Assembly: GCA_028554755.1 (NCBI GenBank) | Contig: JAPTOF010000008.1 | Span: 14,551,001 to 14,615,000, forward strand | From: Cordia subcordata | Taxonomy: Eukaryota; Streptophyta; Magnoliopsida; Boraginales; Cordiaceae | Reading direction: 5' to 3' | DNA length: 64,000 nucleotides | In this document: in pieces, positions 1 to 11,891 of the stretch | Layout: each line of letters starts with the position of its first letter | Position numbering within the stretch: the stretch's first letter is position 1 | Program-made: the position numbers and the translations under genes | Notes under the pieces: generated by a model | Told to the model about the DNA's origin: nothing | The model's input: only the letters and a program-made list of their open reading frames with translations | Database searches by the model: none

Positions 1-845
1 CTGTTTTTGGTGGAATAGTGAGTCGGTACACCGATACTTTGAAGCCAGTGTTCTGATAATTTCTCTTTGCTCTCTTTGGGCTTCGTTTTAGCTCCGTTTT
101 GCTTCCAATTATCTTGACCTTTGTCCGGAAGCCTCCAAACTTGATTTTCTTCCACTTTTCCTCTTCAATATGCCTCTAATCCTTGCTCAAACCATCTCCA
201 GCTTCGTTGATCTTCAAACAATCTTCAATCTTACCTATAACATCCAAAACAAGCGATTAATGTAGCATTTACGTTTTAAACTCAACTATGTACAGTTGTA
301 TACGCTTAAGCTTATACCTAGCACAAGTACTACACTAATGCAAATATTTAAGCTCAACACAACTCTAAAATATAGACAAATAACAATTCAAACACACATA
401 AAAACACAACATATCATATCCTATGCCAGTATCTTCTATGAATAATGAAACCGGGTCTTGCAGAGGAACCGGAACAGGCACTGGTAGTTGCCGAGCTAGT
501 ACTCTTGTGAGCCATATCTGTAGAAACAAAAGTGAACGTTTGTTCGGTAACCCTGTCTTAATGAGTGTACGGAGACGTAAAATGAGGCGAAAACCAAACG
601 CACTTCCCGAGTCGAAAGGCTTAGGTTCCGCGAAAGTTAAAAGTTCGTTGCTCTCAGGGGCAGCCGTGGATTCGGTAGACAAGCCATCTCCACCATAGCT
701 ACCATGTGCGTGGGACTCGCCTTCGTCCGTCCTGGGGTTGCTGTCAACCCCAGCAGCATCTCTTTCACTCGAATCGTCTGAAAATTCAATCAATCGAAAC
801 GTCCTCCTATACAAGCCGACTTCCTTCATATTTACAGCATTTAAT
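1..845. other. Unrecognised stretch, probably transposon-derived
   Basis: No gene is recognised. A 154-codon open frame on the - strand (829 to 365) is rich in Ser/Glu/Pro and has a short Pro-Val repeat, but matches no family I know. It lies just downstream, on the same strand, of the gag-like relic at 846-1369, so it may be the decayed tail of that element. Base composition is closer to the retroelement relics to its right than to the AT-rich DNA after 3900. The first 260 bases hold no frame of note. Confidence 0.3.
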
Positions 846-1369
846 TTAAATTAATGGAGGTATGGGCCTGGAGGAGCGACGACTGCTATCAGGGATAGAG
901 TAGTCTCCTCCGGGGCCGAGTGAGACTTTTGAAACCCCCATTGGACAAAAAAGTTCCATGAACCCTCTTTCAGAGACAAGAAGAAAAGTCAGCTCCTCCA
1001 CAACATGTTCAGGTAGGAGACCTTGGTCATAAACCACTTGTTCTTACGATCTTGGAAATAATACCACCCAAGGGTGCGAGGAGATTTGCTCAAGGTCATA
1101 AGCTCAACGAAGGCGTCCACTGAAGGCGTGTAGCCTTAATCAAACAAGAGGACTACTAGAGTCGTCATTATTTTCCAACCGTTCGGGGCCAATTGTCCAA
1201 GCGCTATTCCATAACGGCAGAAGATGTCACAAAAGATTTGAGGAAATGGTACGTGGATCCCCATCTTTAAAGTAGATTCATAAATAGCAATGTCACCAGT
1301 AATGGGGCAACAAGCACGCTCATTAGGCCCAAATGCATGAATATCAACCCTGTTATCATCTGGCCGCAC
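846..1369 (-). pseudogene. Gypsy-type gag-like ORF relic (plant 'transposase, gypsy type' family)
   Basis: Read on the - strand, 1369 to 1136 encodes YESTLKMGIHVPFP, then IALGQLAPNGWKIM. This is the typical layout of the plant family called 'putative gypsy type transposon' (PF04195), in which a glycine-proline motif for the N-terminal fold is followed by a Q-x-x-P-N-x-W/Y motif. About 30 codons later the frame continues with GWYYFQDRKNKWFM and ends in a Trp/Phe-rich block, again as in that family. A stop codon after LLFD and frame changes near 1040-1000 break the protein, so it cannot be made as one chain. The match is from memory of family motifs; a profile search would settle it. Confidence 0.6.
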
Positions 1370-2850
1370 TCTTTAAACCTGTTTACCCTTCGCTACGTAG
1401 TGATGCTAGAGATATATTTAGCAGTCCAGTCCAGAGGAAGAGAAGTCATAGCAGGCTTGCCCAGCCGACGAACCGTGTTGCCACGTGAGCGAGCTATTGG
1501 TGGAGATAGGAAGTCAAACTACCAAACAACCATGAGGATGTTGTAAAAGCGACAAAAGAAAGAGGGATGGTTCCTTTAAAATAGTGTAGACAGAAAGTAG
1601 TTGAGCTGCAAAGGACTTGCCAAGAAAACAAATGCATACACATTAGAAAATCATAACAAGTATATCCCAGGTGTGGTTTCAAATGAAGAAATAAATGTGC
1701 ATGCGCGCTACGAAGCCAGTGTGGAAACCCACAGTGGCACATGAGGACCTAGGTGGTGTGAACTCATGATGACCAACGAAGCCCACGAGATACCCGTCCA
1801 CCTCCAATAACCGCGACGGCAACTATGCCCCATAGATCCCTGGTTATCGCGAGTGTCAGAAGCCCCAATCTTGGGATAGGAAAATTGACCTGAGGTAGCT
1901 TGAAGAAATAGGCGGATCCGTTCCATTCCCGACTACCCCATAAGAGGCCAAGAATTGCCATGAGGAAAGGTGGACCCCACCAAGCACATCTGCCATCATG
2001 CGCCAAAGGATGAAAGACGAAGAGATTAATCTACAAGGCCTTAGCTACTGTGAGGAAGAAGAAATAGCCCGCTAGGTAGAAGGGAAAGGCTCATAACCCT
2101 GAGAAAGGCGGACCCTGTAAGGTCGTGATAATTAAAGGATAGTTCCGTGGAGTGAGGCAGACTCTCAACCACGAGTTCGCTGGAAGCAGCTATGCTCGAA
2201 AGGGGTGGACCTATATGTTTGCACCCGTTAGGCGAAATAAAATGAGTAGTACGTGGACCCTCCCCCGCATCTTCATGTTCACCATGGAGTAAACTATTCG
2301 TAAGGAGAAGTTTTGCCTAGCAGGTGAAGCCTCCTTTTTTGTGTCCGCCGTGAAGTAAACTATTCATAAGGAGACATTTCGCCTAGTTGGCAGACCCACT
2401 AGCGGACCCTTTATCAACCTGTTCGACGAATGATAGATCGATGAAGAGAAGCTATCTTTGCGTCTGCCTTAAAGTAGTCCCATGATGAGTAATTTTGTTC
2501 AACAAGCGGATCTGTCGTCGTTGCATCTGCCATGGATAGTTCCGTAAGGAGAAGCATTACCCGAAAGAAGTAGTCCATCAAGGTGGAGCTGGGAATGGCC
2601 TCAATTTGCAGCAGGCAAATCTTCAATGCCGTGTCGCTGGAGAGAGGACTTAGCAAGAGTGACGGATCCTCGGCCATCCCGTCCGTCGTAGGGTAATTCC
2701 TTGAGTGTAAAGTTTTGATTACATGTTATAATGTATTTACCTTGAAGGAGGTCTTGCAAGAGATAGACGATAGGAATAAGGAGAAAGGCTGTGAAATGTA
2801 GCCTGTAAAATTGGAAAAAAAATTGAAGGTGAAGAGAAGTGAAGGATAAG
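1370..2850 (-). other. Decayed upstream/leader part of the gag-like relic, with short direct repeats
   Basis: No intact gene. The - strand has an 87-codon frame at 2677-2414 that follows a TATA-bearing leader and may be the start of the relic's coding region; I do not recognise it. Near 2285, 2351 and more weakly 2531 a ~36-base block (core GTAAACTATTC then AAGGAGA) recurs at ~66-base spacing, so part of this segment is an old local duplication. Confidence 0.35.
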
Positions 2851-2855
2851 GGGCC

Positions 2856-2863
2856 TATTTATA
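2856..2863 (-). promoter_or_regulatory. Candidate TATA box of a relic retroelement promoter (- strand)
   Basis: The - strand reads GCCTATAAATAGGCC, followed by a C/T-rich leader and a donor-like CAAGGTAAAT about 120 bases downstream. This fits a retroelement or gene promoter driving the - strand relics at 2677-846. Because the box lies in a short palindrome it could also read on the + strand. Activity is not shown by sequence alone. Confidence 0.4.
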
Positions 2864-3399
2864 GGCTACACTCGCGCGAAAAACGAGGAGTCAGCTACCT
2901 ATGAGAAGCCAAAACGTTTTGGGACGACTTTAATTAGAGGAAGTAGCACATTAAATGTAGTAATTTTTGGCCCTTACACGATGAGCGAGCATCGTATAAA
3001 AACCAAAAAGGGGGAATTGATAAGGGCGTACCACTTGGACCAGTGGAATGACGACACGTGGCACGTAGGACCGGGGAGCCACACCCGGTGGAACTTGGGG
3101 GCAAGGGTCCTCCCCTTTTGGATGATCCCAGCAGCGTATAGGCAGAGCACTGGTGCATGGGTCTGCCACTCTACTAACCTCAAGTATACCCTTAAGCCAC
3201 GAGTACACCACTTTGAATGTTCAAGATACCAACTAAGACAAGGGTGCAAATCTTCATGTGACACATGAATGTACAAAGTGAAGGACCCTAAGCCCACACG
3301 TACATTGGCAATTAAAGGAAAGCATACCCTCACACCAAGGGCATGCCTAGGCCAAGTTCTCTAGAGGGTACGTGGCTTCTTTCTTGAAATAACTGCATT

Positions 3400-3720
3400 T
3401 GCCATGTCAATAATCAAAGTTGGTCCAATCAGCACTCTACTTGGGGTAAACCTCGGGTCTCGCTTATCATTGTCTATAAATACCAAGCCACATTTCAAGT
3501 GAAGTAAGGAAAGGTGAGAATTCTTCCTACACATTGGAGCATATTCATAGTACCTTTAAACACATCTTCATAAATTCATAGATTCCAATAAATGACTTGA
3601 CCGTCGGAGGTATAACGGGGGGAAAGCTCCGCTCTTTCTTTACCTTGTCAGAAAAGGCGTGCCCGTCTACCAACCGGGCATAAAAGGCGTACCCGTCCAC
3701 TAATCGGGAAAAATGGAAGC
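3400..3720 (+). repeat. Gypsy-type LTR fragment (promoter / R-U5-like)
   Basis: A TATAAATA box at 3475-3482 is followed ~120 bases later by ACTTGACCGTCGGAGG and a G-rich then CTCCG stretch (3596-3635). That 'gacttgagcgtcggag' signature is common in the R-U5 part of plant Gypsy LTRs. Two near-copies of an AAGGCG(T)ACCCGTC block lie at 3653-3712. No LTR ends or target-site duplication could be set, and no primer-binding site was recognised, so this is a fragment. Confidence 0.5.
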
Positions 3721-4920
3721 GTACACATCCAATGCACGGGAATAGGTTGACCTTTGGCCTGTGTGTCCACCATCACCTCACCCAGCAAGCGCGCTAAAGA
3801 CATCTGAATCTCTACTGACATGGGTGGGATTTCTTCATCCATATCATTGAGGACCTTTAGAATTGTAAATATCATTGAAGTTCAATAAATATGTAAAGGT
3901 TTGATTACCATCTTATTATAATTATTAACAACAATGATTATGTAGTTAAATTTGAGATTTCATCTTTTGACCTAACTGCGAAACCTTTTTCAATTTTCTT
4001 TTTTAGTTGAAAAGAATCATTAGAATCAAATTTGATCATTCTAAATCCCAACCATTCATTTTAAGATTATTATAAATATAATTTTAAAAGAATTATTAAT
4101 TTAGTAGTCTAAATTGAAGATTGAGATTTATTTGACGAAATCTAATGAATTTGAGATTTATTTGACGAAATCTAATGAATTTTATATTGCTCACTTTATC
4201 TTAAAATTTAAACTTAGCAAAAGAGAGAATCCTTACTAAAAGCCTAATATTTTAGGTACAAATAGAAGAAAAAAAAAATTCCCAAAAAAAAAGAGGGACG
4301 GAATATTATTTCTTTTGTCGAGGAGAGACCCGATATTAAGCAAATGAAAAACCGACATCAACAAACATTAAAATACAAGTTTTAAACAAATGTATATTAT
4401 GCCTGTTAAAATAAGATTAATATTTTTATTGATATAAAAATTTATCATTTTTATATTATGTTTATTTTTTTATAATTAATTCTTTCAAAAATTAAATTAT
4501 AATTAATGTAAAAATAATTAAAAATGATAAATTTTCATTTCACTCCGTTGACCTCATTGGGTATAAAACTGCATCCGTTAAAAAAAATCTAAAACAAAAA
4601 ATTTAATAAAGAAAAAAAATCAGAAAAAGAAATCTTAAATGGACTCGTATCAAGTAATAAAGATTCTTTTGTTCACGCAAGAGGAGTGCTTATCGTGTAC
4701 AACTCCAGAACACCCACCGCCATAATTTCCCTGAATCTATTGCCCTTAATAGGTTGTACACTGAAAGTGTCAACGTTGACTTTTATCAAAACTTTCAAAG
4801 GGTACAACTACTCAAAACGCATCCCTCATTTGTTTGAGCTTTACATAACACAAAAACAACTCAATACCCCTTACCCTCCTACAGACACACACACACAGGT
4901 ACACGCACAATTGATCGGCG
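3721..4920. other. AT-rich intergenic DNA and promoter region of the G-patch gene
   Basis: No coding gene. A perfect 30-base unit (starts TTGAGATTTATTTG) is repeated in tandem at 4121-4150 and 4151-4180. Composition turns less AT-rich after about 4680, where the 5' flank and leader of the + strand gene beginning at 4921 must lie, ending in an AC-repeat (4882-4906). No clear TATA box was chosen. Confidence 0.5.
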
Positions 4921-5062
4921 ATGGGCGGAGGCAGCAGAAGGAAGCTGAACAAAGCGAAGAGCCGTGGCCGTCGGCCGGCGGGCGGTTCATCTTCCGGTCG
5001 AGCTCTCTTCGTCAAAGGCGGCATCTTAGCCGATTGGGCCGCCCTTGATTCTCCTCCTTCAA

Positions 5063-5121
<59 letters not shown>

Positions 5122-8100
5122 CTTTCTTTCTCTCTCCCCGAACACACACAGACACGCACATATAGTTCTGGTCGTTGTTTGTATTTGATTTTTTTTTTAA
5201 TTTGTATTTTTTTACCTAAAGGGAGAAATTTAAGTGGTGGAAACGGAAATGGGAAGAGATCTGATAATGGAAATGGAAATGGAAAAGGAAAAAGAGGTTC
5301 TCCTTCTGATTCGAAAAGCGAATCGAGGAAGTCCAGAGGAAACACAATTACGTACGTCTACCCTTCTGAAGATTCTCAGGTACTCAGTCATACACACACG
5401 CGTGCGGGCACACACATATTATATGTATCTATGTATGTATCTCTGTGTTTGTTTAAGGTTTTGGAGCAAAGTTAATGTATTAAAGTTCGGAAATTTGGTT
5501 CGTGTTTTACTTAATGTATCGGCGCTTGTGTTTGTTCATCCCAATTGCTTCTTCTGATTTAATAAAAGAGATCAATTTAAGCTGTGTTGAACTTGTATCT
5601 TGATTAACTAATGTGATGGTGAAAATGATGTCGTGGTTAAAGTTTTGGTTATCATTGAGATGAACAATTATTTAAACTAATCTTGCTAGTGGTCTAAAAA
5701 GTTGATTTCTATTGAGTGTCATGTTCTTATTACCTAACTATATACGTGTTCTTGTCTGTTATTTTCAATTTCTTCAGGAATTGAATTAGTGTCGTGTTTT
5801 TATATTTTTATTTTTCTTCATCTGCTTAATGGCTCTGTTTATCCTCTTACGTGCATCTACTCTGTATGTGATCAAATGGATTTTCTTGCCCTCTCCTTTC
5901 TTCTGTTTAATTACACTGTCTGACTGTACTAAGATAGTCTTTTGTTTTTTTGTTGAAAGGAATTTATATATCTTTTGGCAATTCTAACTGTGTGACCTTC
6001 ACCTCATTTAGATTTTTTGAGGTTTTTTTTTTCAGAAAGGTCCTAATGCAGACATGGTTGAAGAAGGTGGAGAGAAAATATTCGACAAGTCTCAACCTAT
6101 GATTTTGGTTGGTTCCGGTGGGACCCCAATTGTTGCCTATGTGGATGAAGGGCCATTTAAAGCAGCTGAAGGTGTGGAATATGCTTATGATTACAGTGCG
6201 AGTTTCACGTTTGGTGAATCCTCCCATAAAGGATTGGGTTTCCATGATGAAGCCGAAGGAATGCAAAGTGGTATTGGCTCATCATCCAATATGGACAAAG
6301 AAGGTGGCTCTTTTGAGTCCTCATCCTCCGAGGAGGATAAGGAGGCCGATGCTGGTTCTAAGTCAAGTGTAAGAAATGAATCAGATGATGAACTACTTGG
6401 TGATTTGTCATCTGGTGAGGAGAATCCTGGATTCTTGTCAATTGGGGGTATGAAAATATATACTCAAGATATCTCAGATGAGGAGGAGGACGAAGATGAC
6501 GGACAAGAGTTGCTTGATGAGGAAACCTCTGGATCAGCTGAGTCGGAAGATTCGTCTGGATCATCTGAAGGTGATGACACTTCTGATACTGGGTCAGACA
6601 TTGATGAAGAGGTTGCTGCAGATTACTATGAAGGCATTGGTGGTGATGATGTAGTAAATGTTGATAAGCTGGTGAAACAGATTGCTGATGATAGTCTCTC
6701 GGATGGTAGTCATGATGAGACTTTGGAGGAAAAATTAGGTGGTATAGCTCTTCAGGATGCATCAAGGGAATATGGCATGAAAAATCCTTTATCAGGGAGC
6801 AAATATCATCCTAAAGATTGCAAATCCACACCTATGAAATATGTTCAGTCATCTGCTTTGGATGATCTAATGCTTGTAAAAGATCCGAGGACTGTTTCTG
6901 GGAAAAAGAAGCATGCTGCTAAAGTTTCAAAATCTTGGCCTTTTGAAACTCAGAGAAGTAAAAAGTCCAGGAGATTTCCAGGTAACAAACTCTACTATTG
7001 AAGTCTTCATGGTCAACAAATTTTGAGCTCTGCCATTCTTGTGCTCTTATGTGTCTCTTTTTCTCCAATGACATGTATGTCTATTTCCTTAATTTAACAA
7101 GCATGTTCTCCCTTATTTAATTTGATGTAGCTATTGGTTGTAATTGTCCATCTGAATGGTTTTACTGACACTTTCCTATTAGAATGTTGACTTTTGTTCA
7201 AGATCATCAACTTAGAATATTAATAGGTGACAGTAAACTTTCTGAGATAATAAATGGATATCTGTAAGTGTTTCCAAATGGTTAGCTGCAAAGAAACCCA
7301 CAAAGGCATAATGCTATTGTAGGAGTTTATCCTTTTTCAGTATTTTCCCTTATTCGTTTGTTTACTCCCTGTGTCTCCTATTGAGTTCCACCTGACCTTA
7401 TAATTGATTATTTTGGTTGGTGCCAGATTGAATAACCAGTTTTGAGTCTAGCTTCCTGTATTGGTTTACTAACTTTCATAGATATTTATCTTTTATTGAG
7501 TTACTATTTTTCTTTTTATTGGGAACTTTCTTTTACTTTGTAAGTAAAGGTTACCGTTGAACCGAATGATGATGGTTAACCTCTAATTGGTATGTATAAA
7601 ATGTTTGGTTTCCATATGTCTTGTATTATTTTTCTCACTCTAAAGGTCGACGACAATATAGCTGACAAATCTCACCGATTTGATTGGTTGATGCAATCCT
7701 TTGACTAAAAAATCTACCTGCTGTATTGGCTCTTTCTCTTCACAGCAAACTAATGACTAGTTAAAATATATGTAAATACTACTATGTGCATTCTAATGTT
7801 AGAGCTCGTTATTTCAGGGGAAAAGAAGAAACACCGGAAAGAAATGATAGCAGTTAAACGTCGAGAAAGAATGCTGCGCCGTGGAGTTGATCTTCAAAAA
7901 ATAAACTCGGTAAGAGAATATCTAGTTTTTGGGAGAAAATACGTTATGTTGAAGTATTAGTCTCTAGGCTCTTTTGAAAACTTGTGGACAATAGTTAATC
8001 GTTATGATATGTTGCTTATGGGAGAATAAAAAAAGGAAGTTTTACGAAATATGAATTCAGATTGATTTGCATTATTTTCACTTCCCAACATTTTCAACTG

Positions 8101-11100
8101 TGTTCCAATATATTGTTTTATCATTTTCCTTTCCTTCTTTTCTTTCTTTCTTTGGCTGCAATAAGACTTGACCTGATATGGTTGCACTTCCTTTTAAGCC
8201 GTCCAACCAGGGTAGTGCCAATGGGACAGGATCTGGAAGCCTTAATAGTGATTTTACGAAAGCATACTGATTTGAATTATATATGGTAGAACAGCATTGT
8301 TCTTTTGCACCAAAGCTGATTCAGTCAGTAATTTTTTGCTTTTCTGGTTTCCTCTTGCATGTAACACATATCTATGGGTTTAAATTTCTGATATCTGCTA
8401 GTAGTATAATATAGTTCCTTGGCTTCCAGAGTCAATCCTAGTCCATATAATCTATTCTTAGTGGTCAGACCGTAGTTTTACACAAAAAATTGTTGAAGAA
8501 TTGAACCATAAATCTAAAATTTTGATTAAATTGATTGCTGGAGTGGCTAATCAGAAGTCTTACTTTTTATTAAGATTTTCATCCAGCAGGCATGCTCTAG
8601 GTTTTAGTGGTAATTCCCTTAGGAGATCTGGGAGATGGCTTCTCCCACTTCTTCTTAGTTGAATTTTATTAGCCAACCTATTCGTTAATTGGCAGAATAG
8701 CTTCAATTCATTTACGAGGCAAAGGTAGAATCTTTACACGGATTCCCAGTACTGGCTTCACTACTTTATGATCTACGATTAGTTGGGAATGCAATGGATT
8801 AGCCCTGCAAGACGGTTGAGAGCACCCTTTTTTGTCTGCTAAAACGACAATACTGCCTGCTTCCATGATTGTGTTGTAAAATCAAAAAATATTTCGACTT
8901 CCAAGTCCAACATGTATTAGATTTCTCCACGCATTGGTTTCCTATATTCCTGAAAAGACTTTTAACTCCCGACATGTTTTAGATTTTTTCAACACGTTAA
9001 ATTTTCTTATATTTCTGAAAAGACTCTTACCTCCAGCATGTGTTAGATTTTTCAACACATTAAATTTTCTTGTATTCATAAAAGGAATTTCAGCTCCAAC
9101 AGGTATTAGATTTTTCAATACATTAAATTTATTTACCCTGTAGGTGGATTAGCATACCTGGTTTCATAAATACTCCCCTTCTACTACAATTTCTCACAAT
9201 TCATGGTGTGAATTTACTGCTACAACAAGATTGTTGTCAGCACCATAACATGTATACTGCAGCATGTCTTAGATTTTTCATCACATGTTCGCTGATTACT
9301 ACAACAAAGTGATAGAGGCTGCAGGAGTGCCTTCAAGGATGTCAAACTTAAATTTCAATTCATATGTCATTTTTTGGGTCCATTGACAGATAACTGCAAC
9401 AAAGTATGCAGTTTTGATTTTGTTATGAAGCTTTCTCTGTTTCATCCGATCCTTGGTTAGTATAAAGTTGATAGAGTGGACCACATAATTCAAGCTTTCA
9501 GCCAGATAGAAATTAGCTTTCCTTTCTGATCTTCATCGATCATTTGGTACATAGACAAACAAGTATCTAGATCATTTGCTTCTTAAAATCTCCAGAATGA
9601 CCAACAAGCTCTAATTTTGCCTTGTAGCAACTGGAGAAGATGGTTTTGGATGGAGTTGATATGTTATCGTTCCCACCTATGCACTCCCGGGACTGTTCCC
9701 AGGTATGAACTTAAAGCTCAGGTTGTCAGTTTGGTCAACAGCATCATTTATTGTTTTAACTCTACTTCCTAACAAAAGTTCCCTCAGCCTTCACCACTTT
9801 GTGATTCTTTTTTGTAAACATGATTGAGTTCATGTATAAGATTTTCCTTTGTGTTGCAAATGTATGAGATGACACCATTGTTTAACTGTACAAAACCAAG
9901 ACTCTTAAAAGTCAAGATTAGATTATCCATGAAGTTAATATGAAGGAGCAGTCTTTTCCCTCAATGGAGAAAGGTTTAAGTTTCTCAACCGGACATGGTG
10001 ATCATTGAATAATTAATAGTAGTGTAGGTCTTTCCTTCTAAAGTGGGAACTTTGTAACTTAGGCATGTGCATGTATGCATATCTGGGTCTGAAGGGCTCT
10101 GATATTGTGCTTTTTTATGCTATAATCAAGTTGTAATTCTTTCTCTTCTTTTATTACTTCTTTTCCTGGCTTAATTTTTTGGTCGGCAAGCTAATAAGTA
10201 ACGTCTATATTGTGGCAAAAGTAGCATACATGTACATTTCTAGCTGATGGAATGTCTTCACAAGAAACTTTACTTCAACCTGGTAAAATGATTGTATGAT
10301 TACCTATGTAATAAAAACATGGTGAGATTTTGGACTGAAGACCAATAAATTTATCCAGGAGTAACTTGATGAACTTATAAGTCGAGTTGAATGTGTGCAA
10401 TGAGGATTGATTCTTTGACACCTCTAATTCTGTTTGTATTTTGTTCGCTCAATATTGTCTGAAGATGGTATAAGCCTGGTGCAACTTCTGGATCTAGCAG
10501 GCCGTTGCAAGTATAAATTTGCCTTCTTTTGTAGGCAGAGAAAAATAATTTCATTGTATAAGATTTTATTTGCTTCTGATATAGTGCTCAAAATGGATGC
10601 TACTTCTGTTTCCTTTTGCACTTCTGAAGAGTTCGTACTACTCTTTAGCGCACAGAACAGCAATCTTCTTTGTTGTATATATATATATACATACATACAT
10701 ACATATAATGCAAGTACAATGCATATTGGTTTATATATGTGCTGTCTCTTATGTTGGTTAATAAGTGGCTCGCGATCTATATAGGTCCAACGGCTATCAG
10801 CAATATATCGTTTGCGGAGTGGTTGCCAAAATTCTGGCAAGAAAAGGTATGGTAAATTTTGTTGGCCTATAGATATGGCTTTTCAGTGTTTCGGATTCAT
10901 GGTTCAGTGGAGGGTGGAGTCACACACATTCCTTTTTTGTCTTGTATATGGGTAATATCCATGTGTGCTTCTAAAGGTGATGCTGTAATCAAACTAAAGA
11001 TATTGTTTTCCAGATTTGTGACGGTTTTGCGAACAAAACACACGAGTATGCCATCTTCTAGTGATAGAGTGCGTTTGGAGAAGGTATAGTTAAATTAAAG

Positions 11101-11891
11101 GTTCTCTTTCCCCCATAGACTCGGTGAAAAGAATTTCCCTTCTATGGTAAACTTAAATCTTGTGGTTTCTGGATTTTCAGCTGCTAGGAGCTACTGATGA
11201 GGATGCTGATTTCACTGTCAATGGTTCTGTTAGAGATGCAAACAAAGGTAAGAAGGGTTCAAGAGGAAATTCAACCTCACTGAAGAACTCTGCAAGTAGT
11301 CATGGTAAGAAGAAAAAGCATGACAAAGTGGGCTCATATGCTGAGCAGCCGGTGTCCTTCATCTCAAGTGGCATTATGCATTCCGAAACAGTTGAACTCA
11401 AATTTAGTGAACCAAATGAGAACAGTGATAGTTGCCATGAAAAAGGTGCATCCAGCTCTGTTAAATATGGGTCATTTGAGTTGCACACTACTGGTTTTGG
11501 CTCGAGGATGTTGGCTAAGATGGGATTTATAGAAGGGGGAGGTTTAGGGAAGGAAGGTCAAGGTATGGCAGAGCCCATTGAAGTATTTCAACGACCTAAA
11601 TCGCTTGGATTGGGTGCTGAAGGCCCTGAAACTAGTCTTAAATCAGCAGAAAAGGAAACTCTACATAAACCTCTTGGGTCGCGTACTGTTTCAAGAAGTC
11701 GTAAATATTCAGGGAAGGAAAGTCGCGGTTTTGGGGCTTTCGAGAAGCACACAAAGGGGTTTGGGTCAAAGATGATGGCAAAGATGGGTTTTGCTGAAGG
11801 CATGGGACTGGGTAAAGATTGTCAAGGCATTGTTGACCCTCTTGTTGCAGGCAGGCGCCCCAAAGGACAAGGGTTGGGCGCCAAGGGCTAG
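4921..11891 (+). CDS. R3H and double G-patch domain protein (SQS1-like, nuclear RNA processing)
   Basis: Inferred exons: 4921-5065, 5222-5379, 6036-6981, 7818-7909, 9628-9702, 10785-10846, 11014-11083, 11181-11891. All join in frame to ~752 residues, near the ~780 I recall for plant homologues such as Arabidopsis At3g09850. The protein starts [18 protein letters not shown] (basic, nuclear-like), has a Ser/Asp/Glu-rich acidic stretch at about residues 246-297, then Lys/Arg-rich parts (KKKHRKEM). An R3H-type single-strand nucleic-acid-binding region follows at ~473-520 ([15 protein letters not shown]). Two G-patches lie at ~617-663 ([13 protein letters not shown]) and 706-752 ([16 protein letters not shown]). 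G-patch proteins recruit and activate DEAH-box helicases in splicing or ribosome assembly; the yeast counterpart Sqs1/Pfa1 acts with Prp43. A specific partner here is inference. The 156-base first intron is uncertain because it keeps the frame if retained. Confidence 0.88.
5068..5115 (+). repeat. (CT)n microsatellite in the first, frame-neutral intron
   Basis: A nearly pure CT run of about 47 bases, followed by more C/T-rich sequence. It lies in the proposed 156-base intron 5066-5221. If not spliced it would encode a Ser-Leu repeat and a hydrophobic stretch, which is out of character with the rest of the protein. Confidence 0.95.
8888..9135 (+). repeat. Tandem repeat of ~63-67 bases in an intron of the G-patch gene
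   Basis: About four diverged copies, each carrying TTAGATTTTTCAACAC, then TTAAATTTTCTTATAT, then GAAAAGACTCTTACCTCC or variants. A weak further copy lies at 9245-9290 (CAGCATGTCTTAGATTTTTC). The repeat sits in the long intron 7910-9627. A 69-codon open frame through it is only a by-product of the unit length. Confidence 0.85.
10676..10710 (+). repeat. (AT)n/(ATAC)n microsatellite in an intron
   Basis: A run of TA dinucleotides passes into four CATA units, within the intron 9703-10784 of the G-patch gene, about 75 bases before the next exon. Confidence 0.9.

Noticed and set aside
2981..3268. 95-codon + strand frame with an overlapping 119-codon - strand frame
   Set aside because: Both lie in LTR-like non-coding sequence, with no family motif in either direction.
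4812..5345. 177-codon open frame on the - strand with Arg-Glu repeats
   Set aside because: It is antisense to the G-patch gene's first exons and exists because the CT microsatellite reads as Arg-Glu on the other strand.
6358..6765. 135-codon His/Gln/Pro-rich frame on the - strand
   Set aside because: Antisense shadow of the acidic Ser/Asp/Glu exon of the G-patch gene.
8888..9135. Regular repeats considered as a CRISPR array
   Set aside because: Plant nuclear intron, adjacent diverged tandem units without unique spacers and no cas genes.
8934..9143. 69-codon open frame with a repeated FFNTLNF motif
   Set aside because: It is only the translation of the intronic tandem repeat, whose unit length is near a multiple of three.
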